Of a DNA stretch of 43,530 nt, positions 39,434 through 43,530 are shown one piece after another. The stretch lies in IMG/VR virus record IMGVR_UViG_3300038548_000311, positions 1 through 43,530 of that record; one strand, written 5' to 3'. Position 1 is the stretch's first letter. Each line of letters starts with the position of its first letter. The notes below the pieces were generated by a model. It did no database searches. It saw nothing but the letters and a program-made list of their open reading frames with translations, and was not told where the DNA came from. The stretch is from a virus. A program made the position numbers and the translations under genes.

Positions 39434-39680
39434 AAACTTAATCGATATTGAGGAAGTGATACAACTTGATACTTTTGATGCTACAACCATAACCAGCGAG
39501 GAGAGAATGGCATACTGCCAAGAGATTCGCCGCAAGGTAATGGACAATGTAGAAGTATCCGAAGAAGAGTTAAAAAATGGTATTAAATGTTTAAGAGCTG
39601 AAAGGAAAGCAGCTGGTTCACGACCAAGTAAGACGAGAACAGCTGCACCAGTAAAGGAGTATAATATTGATGAGCTCTAA
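39426..39680 (+). CDS. Small protein sharing its N-terminus with the large terminase
   Basis: 84 aa. Residues 3-14 (ENLIDIEEVIQL) are nearly the same as the start of the terminase large subunit (ETNIIDIEEVIQL), and the DNA 39439-39468 matches 30416-30445 (minus strand) in 29 of 30 bases. The rest (EERMAYCQEIRRKVMDNVEVSEEEL..., a basic tail SRPSKTRTAAPVK) is unrelated. CTGAGGAGAACTAGAA precedes the ATG. The function is unknown. Confidence 0.6.
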   Translation: MNENLIDIEEVIQLDTFDATTITSEERMAYCQEIRRKVMDNVEVSEEELKNGIKCLRAERKAAGSRPSKTRTAAPVKEYNIDEL

Positions 39681-39695
39681 TACTGAGTAGCATGA

Positions 39696-39989
39696 ATGGC
39701 TACTCAAAAGAAGTTGAAAGAATACCCTTTGTATTTCAGGGAACTCTTTATCAAAGCTTTAACCAGACCAGTTGAAGTGCTTTGCAAGACTAACTCTGAA
39801 GCTGTTGCATATCGTGGAAGGTTATACGCCTTTCAAAATGCAATCAGGGATGACTTAGATTACGACCCAATACTCTCTATTATAGAGCCTGTTGTTGTAT
39901 TAAAGGTAGATATAAACACACTAATTATAGTAACAAAGGAGAAATTACATGAAAGCAAACCAAATACTCAAAACAAATATCCTAGCTGA
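39696..39989 (+). CDS. Hypothetical protein, relative of the 37267 product
   Basis: 97 aa. The core YFRELFIKALTRPVEVLCKTNSEAVAYRGRLYAFQNAIRDDL ... VVLKVDINTLIIV has the same order of helices and strand as the 128-aa protein at 37267. The ribosome binding site is weak (GAGTAG); an ATG four bases earlier is out of frame. Not recognised. Confidence 0.52.
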   Translation: MATQKKLKEYPLYFRELFIKALTRPVEVLCKTNSEAVAYRGRLYAFQNAIRDDLDYDPILSIIEPVVVLKVDINTLIIVTKEKLHESKPNTQNKYPS

Positions 39990-40056
39990 GAATGAACAGC
40001 TTAAGAAAAGAATAACAGATCTTGAGAATAAATGCTGCCTTGGGGACAAGAGCTAA
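39949..40056 (+). CDS. Small coiled-coil peptide (35 aa)
   Basis: 35 aa, reading MKANQILKTNILAENEQLKK and ending NKCCLGDKS. Leu spacing in residues 7-25 fits a short coiled coil. AAAGGAGAAATTAC precedes the ATG, a strong site. It overlaps the end of the upstream gene by 41 bases, and its stop forms TAATG with the nuclease start, so it may serve mainly to couple translation. Confidence 0.5.
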   Translation: MKANQILKTNILAENEQLKKRITDLENKCCLGDKS

Positions 40057-41054
40057 TGACTACTGTAAGGGAGTATCTTGAGTTAACGGAGTTCAAGTTC
40101 CCGACAACAATCGACAGTACCATGATGAACGCATGGAAGCAATGTGAACTCAAGTTCATGAGAGAGTTCATCTGGGGTTTAACGCCACACAGTACATCCC
40201 CTGACCTACACGCAGGTGGTGCAATAGCTTTTGGTATAGAAGTAACACGTAAAGCTTTCTACGGGGAAAAGCTCACCGCAGATAGTGCCTTAGCTAAGGG
40301 TATTAAAGAGTTCACTGAATTTTGGGGTGACTATGAAGCACCAGAAAAACACAATAAAAGTTATGAACGATGTCTTGTTGCTCTTGAAGCCTACTTTAAT
40401 GAATACCCTCTAGCAACCGATGCAATCCAACCCTACATGAGTAAAGGCAAACCAGCAGTTGAGTACACCTTTGCTATTCCACTGGAAATTAATAATCCTG
40501 ATACAGGTGAGCCGTTGTTCTACTCTGGACGCTTTGATATGTTAGGCATCTGGCATGATATGCTTTGGATTATAGATGAGAAGACAACTAAATCTCTTGG
40601 TGCAGCCTTTGCAAAGAAATGGGGTTTGCGTTCACAATTCCTCGGCTATACCTGGGCAAGTAAGCAACATGGCTTTGACTGTGTTGGAGCTATAGTGCGT
40701 GGTATAGGTATCTTAAAAACTAAAATAGACTTCATGCAGATACCAATTACAATTCCTGACTGGATGATCGAGAAATGGCATGAACAGCTCCTGTACCAGA
40801 TACAGAAAATGATTGACGTTTACAAGTCTGGTGTATGGCAACCCAACTTTGATGAAGCATGTACACAATATGGTGGTTGCTTATTTAACAGTCTATGTAT
40901 TAGCAAGAATCCTGGACCTTGGTATAACGATTATCATATAAGGAAGTGGGACCCTTTAGCTAAGAATCCAAGCATCCTAATTGATATAAGTAATAGTAGG
41001 CCTGGGAAAGGTCTGACAGAACTTTGCGGCATTCCTGACTATATGGGAAGTTAA
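40056..41054 (+). CDS. PD-(D/E)XK exonuclease with likely Fe-S cluster
   Basis: 332 aa from ATG 40056. The nuclease core is YSGRFDMLG followed by WIIDEKTTKS (the D...ExK motif near residues 165-185), and QFLGYTWA as the downstream Q motif. C30 (WKQCELKF) and C269, C275, C281 (ACTQYGGCLFNSLC) are placed like the four cysteines that hold a 4Fe-4S cluster in Cas4/AddB-type nucleases. With the Sak4-like and SSB-like genes downstream it probably forms a recombination module. Confidence 0.82.
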   Translation: MTTVREYLELTEFKFPTTIDSTMMNAWKQCELKFMREFIWGLTPHSTSPDLHAGGAIAFGIEVTRKAFYGEKLTADSALAKGIKEFTEFWGDYEAPEKHNKSYERCLVALEAYFNEYPLATDAIQPYMSKGKPAVEYTFAIPLEINNPDTGEPLFYSGRFDMLGIWHDMLWIIDEKTTKSLGAAFAKKWGLRSQFLGYTWASKQHGFDCVGAIVRGIGILKTKIDFMQIPITIPDWMIEKWHEQLLYQIQKMIDVYKSGVWQPNFDEACTQYGGCLFNSLCISKNPGPWYNDYHIRKWDPLAKNPSILIDISNSRPGKGLTELCGIPDYMGS

Positions 41055-41068
41055 TCGGATTAAGCAGT

Positions 41069-41407
41069 ATGAAAGGCAAGGCAGCTATCTTTGTAAACAA
41101 CAAACCGCTTGGAATAATTGAAAACGTTGCCCAGAATATATGGCAAGGTGCAAGCAGAGTTGAGTCTGAACACATTTTTCATTACTGTCCTATCTGTGGT
41201 GATATTTGGGCTAGGATTATATTTGAATTTGGTCATGGTTGGAGAGCACATTGCGTCAGATGTATCAAATGCAATGGGACTGGAACACTTGACCATTATC
41301 CTTTATTTAAGGACACGCTTGAAAGGTGGCCAAGGGAATTACTTGAGTACGAACTTTTAACTGTTAAAGAGGACCATCGTTGGTCTGGATTTTGGAGAGC
41401 AATCTAG
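41069..41407 (+). CDS. Zinc-finger-like small protein
   Basis: 112 aa. CPICG (near residue 40) and CVRCIKCNGTG (near 62-72) supply four or five cysteines of one or two zinc knuckles; the second resembles the CxxCxGxG motif of DnaJ-type zinc domains. A weak ribosome binding site (GGATTAAGCAGT) precedes the ATG. Probably nucleic-acid-binding; not otherwise recognised. Confidence 0.55.
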   Translation: MKGKAAIFVNNKPLGIIENVAQNIWQGASRVESEHIFHYCPICGDIWARIIFEFGHGWRAHCVRCIKCNGTGTLDHYPLFKDTLERWPRELLEYELLTVKEDHRWSGFWRAI

Positions 41408-41417
41408 GAGAAAATAC

Positions 41418-41681
41418 ATGAGAATAATTAATTGTGATAAAAAGGGCTGTACAAAAATAGAATGTATTAAGATGCCACTTATTACACCGGATAAATGGAC
41501 AACAATAAGATTAATTGCCTCCACCGGTTTAAATAATACCCAAAGTGTTGCAGATGTAGAAATTAACTACTGCCCAGAACATAAATTGAAGTTAGATTAT
41601 AAAGCGGAGAATACAACTTTTGACAATATGCTTCGTGATTATATAATAGAAGTTTTAGAGGAGACAGATTATGGCAGATAA
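41418..41681 (+). CDS. Small Cys-containing hypothetical protein
   Basis: 87 aa. CDKKGCTKIEC near the N-terminus and YCPEH near residue 52 could bind one zinc ion. The tail is acidic and helical. TAGGAGAAAATAC precedes the ATG. It overlaps the Sak4-like gene by 11 bases. Confidence 0.55.
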   Translation: MRIINCDKKGCTKIECIKMPLITPDKWTTIRLIASTGLNNTQSVADVEINYCPEHKLKLDYKAENTTFDNMLRDYIIEVLEETDYGR

Positions 41682-42534
41682 CAAAGACTTTTGGCCTGAT
41701 GCCTCTTATTCAGGCACTAACACTCTACTTGAAGGTGCAACCGGTACAGGCAAAACGCACGTAATTAGTACATTACTAGAGGCTGGTCTTGAAGTGTTCG
41801 TTCAATTCACTGAACCCCTTGGGATGGAAATCCTTTCTGATACAGACCCTGATCAACTGCATTGGAATTATACTGCACCAGCCAACCCATCCTGGGAATC
41901 AATGATATCAAGCGCTAAGAAGATTAATCTATTATCTTTTTCTGATTTAACTAAGCTCAAATCAGGAATTGAAAAACAAGAGTATGGACAGTTCGGAAAA
42001 CTTTTAAGCTCACTGGCTAACTTCAAGTGTGATAGAACTGGTAAAGAATATGGTGCTGTTGATTCTTGGGACAATAAGAGAGCTATAGTCGTTGACTCTC
42101 TTTCAGGTATCAATATCATGGCAATGGATTGTGTTGTAGGCTCTAAACCTGTAAAGGCTATGGGTGAATGGGCTGTCGCTATGGATATTGAAGAGCGACT
42201 TATTAATAAATTATGTGCTGATACTAAAGCCTTCTTCATATTAACTTGTCATATGGACAGGAATGTTGATGAAGTATTCGGTGGTATCACACTCTCGCCC
42301 TCTGCGTTAGGTCGTAAGTTGGCTCCCAGAATTCCACGGTTCTTTAGTGATGTTATACATTGCCAACGAGAAGGTGATAAGTTCACTTGGTCTACGGCAA
42401 CAATAAATGCTGATCTGAAGGCTCGGAATCTACCAATAGCTGGAGGACTCCCAGCTTCGTTCGTTCCAATAGTCAATACATGGAAAGATCGTTGTGCTAG
42501 AGGTGTGCTAAAGCCTGGTAGTAATGATGTTTAA
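41671..42534 (+). CDS. Sak4-like RecA-fold ATPase (recombinase)
   Basis: 287 aa. Walker A GATGTGKT (22-29), Walker B KRAIVVDSLSG (near 138) and a late ILTCHMDRNVDE. The order and spacing match phage Sak4-type single-strand annealing ATPases, which work with an SSB partner encoded next to them, as here. TTAGAGGAGACAGATT precedes the ATG. It lacks the LexA/RecA C-terminal domain. Confidence 0.82.
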   Translation: MADNKDFWPDASYSGTNTLLEGATGTGKTHVISTLLEAGLEVFVQFTEPLGMEILSDTDPDQLHWNYTAPANPSWESMISSAKKINLLSFSDLTKLKSGIEKQEYGQFGKLLSSLANFKCDRTGKEYGAVDSWDNKRAIVVDSLSGINIMAMDCVVGSKPVKAMGEWAVAMDIEERLINKLCADTKAFFILTCHMDRNVDEVFGGITLSPSALGRKLAPRIPRFFSDVIHCQREGDKFTWSTATINADLKARNLPIAGGLPASFVPIVNTWKDRCARGVLKPGSNDV

Positions 42535-42557
42535 TTAAACAAGTAAAGGAGAAATAC

Positions 42558-42998
42558 ATGAGTGAATTTAACCCTGATAGTTTTCTAAATACGGAGACTG
42601 AAGAATCAACTGAATCCAGATACAAGCCAATCCCTGAAGGAGATTACCAAGCTTTAATTGATGATGTAACAGCAAGAGAAGCTAAGGATTCTCAAATCCT
42701 GGACATTACCTATGAGATTATTGATGAGCCTCTTAAGACTTTAATGGATATGAACAAGGTGACAATCCGACAATCTATCTTCTTGGATATTGAAAATGGC
42801 ATCCTTGCCATAGGCGGCAATAAGAACGTAAAGCTCGGTAAATTACGTGAGGCTCTTGACCAAAACCAGTCTGGAAAGCCCTGGTCTCCATTGATGATGA
42901 AGGGGGCGGGTCCAGTCTTAATTAAGACAGTACAGACCCCAGATGAGGACGACCCTGAAGTTATCTACAGTAATGTAAATCGAGTAACATCGGTTTAA
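42558..42998 (+). CDS. SSB-like single-stranded DNA-binding protein
   Basis: 146 aa. IPEGDYQALIDDVTAREAKDSQILDITYEIIDEP, VTIRQSIFLDIENG, GKLREAL and GAGPVLIKTVQTPDEDDPEVIYSNVNRV follow the beta-barrel pattern of the small SSB-like proteins that accompany Sak4 genes in phages. It would coat ssDNA for replication and annealing. AAAGGAGAAATAC precedes the ATG. Confidence 0.78.
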   Translation: MSEFNPDSFLNTETEESTESRYKPIPEGDYQALIDDVTAREAKDSQILDITYEIIDEPLKTLMDMNKVTIRQSIFLDIENGILAIGGNKNVKLGKLREALDQNQSGKPWSPLMMKGAGPVLIKTVQTPDEDDPEVIYSNVNRVTSV

Positions 42999-43033
42999 TA
43001 TAAGTCAAGTAACATATATTTAATGATAAATCT

Positions 43034-43069
43034 ACTCTGTCTAGGATTATACCCTAGACAGAGTTTTTT
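43034..43069 (+). terminator. Strong intrinsic terminator
   Basis: ACTCTGTCTAGG (43034-43045), 7-nt loop, CCTAGACAGAGT (43053-43064) and six T (43064-43069). A perfect 12-bp stem. It ends the recombination gene cluster before the gene at 43096. Confidence 0.95.
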
Positions 43070-43095
43070 AATATATATTTTGGAGGGTAATATCA

Positions 43096-43428
43096 ATGAC
43101 ACCTGAACGAATTAAATTGATTGTGGATGAACATTGTACTTATCTGGATGAATACAATGATGAACCTGAAATAGAAGACCTGTTTAATGCTATAACTCAA
43201 GCCTTACAAGAACGTGACCATGAAATTATTAAAATTATTGAGGAAGAATCTATTGTTATAGAGAGGGACTTGCCATGTAGTTGGTGTAGTTGGTGTTTTA
43301 AGCGTGGAATGATACTCGACAGGATTAAGTATAATATATTAAAAACCAACAGTGAATCAAAAAATGATGATACATATATAAGTTCTTATTGCCGCCTATG
43401 GCAAGGAAATTCTGGGGAAGAGTCATGA
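43096..43428 (+). CDS. Small Cys-rich hypothetical protein
   Basis: 110 aa. An acidic helical N-terminal half (EIEDLFNAITQALQERDHEIIKIIEEES) is followed by CSWCSWCFKRGMI (near residue 62), a compact C-x2-C-x2-C motif that could bind metal. TTGGAGGGTAATATCA precedes the ATG. Its end overlaps the methyltransferase start across the circle junction. It is complete in this window. Confidence 0.6.
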   Translation: MTPERIKLIVDEHCTYLDEYNDEPEIEDLFNAITQALQERDHEIIKIIEEESIVIERDLPCSWCSWCFKRGMILDRIKYNILKTNSESKNDDTYISSYCRLWQGNSGEES

Positions 43429-43530
43429 ATTTTATAGAATCATCTGAGATAATCATACCAAAAAACAGAACACGGAGAGATATCGATGAGGACAAGTTAA
43501 ATGAACTAGCCAATGATATAAGAAAACCAC
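43404..43530. repeat. Right copy of 127-bp terminal direct repeat
   Basis: Identical to bases 1-127. On the circular map it is the same DNA as the left end. Confidence 0.95.
43425..43530 (+). CDS. Partial repeat of the ParB-methyltransferase start
   Basis: The first 35 codons of the methyltransferase gene (complete at 22-1320) repeated by the terminal overlap; truncated by the window end. It should not be counted as a second gene. Confidence 0.9.
   Translation, partial: MNFIESSEIIIPKNRTRRDIDEDKLNELANDIRKP

Overview
The window is an almost complete genome of a tailed double-stranded DNA phage of short-tailed (podovirus-like) organisation. The first 127 bases (1-127) recur exactly as the last 127 (43404-43530), so the contig closes into a circle of 43,403 bp. 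The join lies inside the methyltransferase gene, which suggests an assembly overlap of a circular or circularly permuted molecule rather than a physical terminus. The DNA is AT-rich and nearly every gene has a clear Shine-Dalgarno sequence, so the host is a bacterium; which one cannot be told. No tRNA, rRNA, CRISPR array, transposase, integrase or phage RNA polymerase was recognised.

Two opposing transcription blocks diverge from a control region at 31663-32046. The leftward block (31662 down to 6383) is packaging and virion: small terminase, a PD-(D/E)XK nuclease, large terminase, portal, a small overlapping gene, scaffold, an SU10-type major capsid protein, two paralogous beta-rich proteins, spike/lectin-like proteins, a head-tail adaptor candidate, a collar-type tail fibre, tail proteins, several ejection-type proteins and a 2028-residue virion protein with predicted ADP-ribosyltransferase and kinase-like domains.

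The rightward block runs from 32047 through the circle junction to 6368. It holds early genes of unknown function, a UvrD-like helicase, a MazG-type pyrophosphohydrolase, three tandem Ala-rich triplet-repeat genes, small hypotheticals, a PD-(D/E)XK exonuclease with a likely Fe-S cluster, a Sak4-like ATPase with an SSB-like partner, a ParB-methyltransferase fusion, a uracil-DNA-glycosylase/DNA polymerase I fusion and a DUF3987-like ATPase. The two blocks converge with only 14 bp between stop codons (6369-6382).

The least ordinary parts are: (i) the MTNLLKIK family at 37725-38610, whose codons almost all end in A; (ii) a 350-bp nested inverted repeat without coding capacity at 32828-33179; (iii) a 29-bp motif, two 9-bp inverted halves around exactly 11 bp, found at four intergenic sites; and (iv) a 34-bp direct repeat and a terminase 5' segment that reappear in unrelated early genes. 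No endolysin could be identified.
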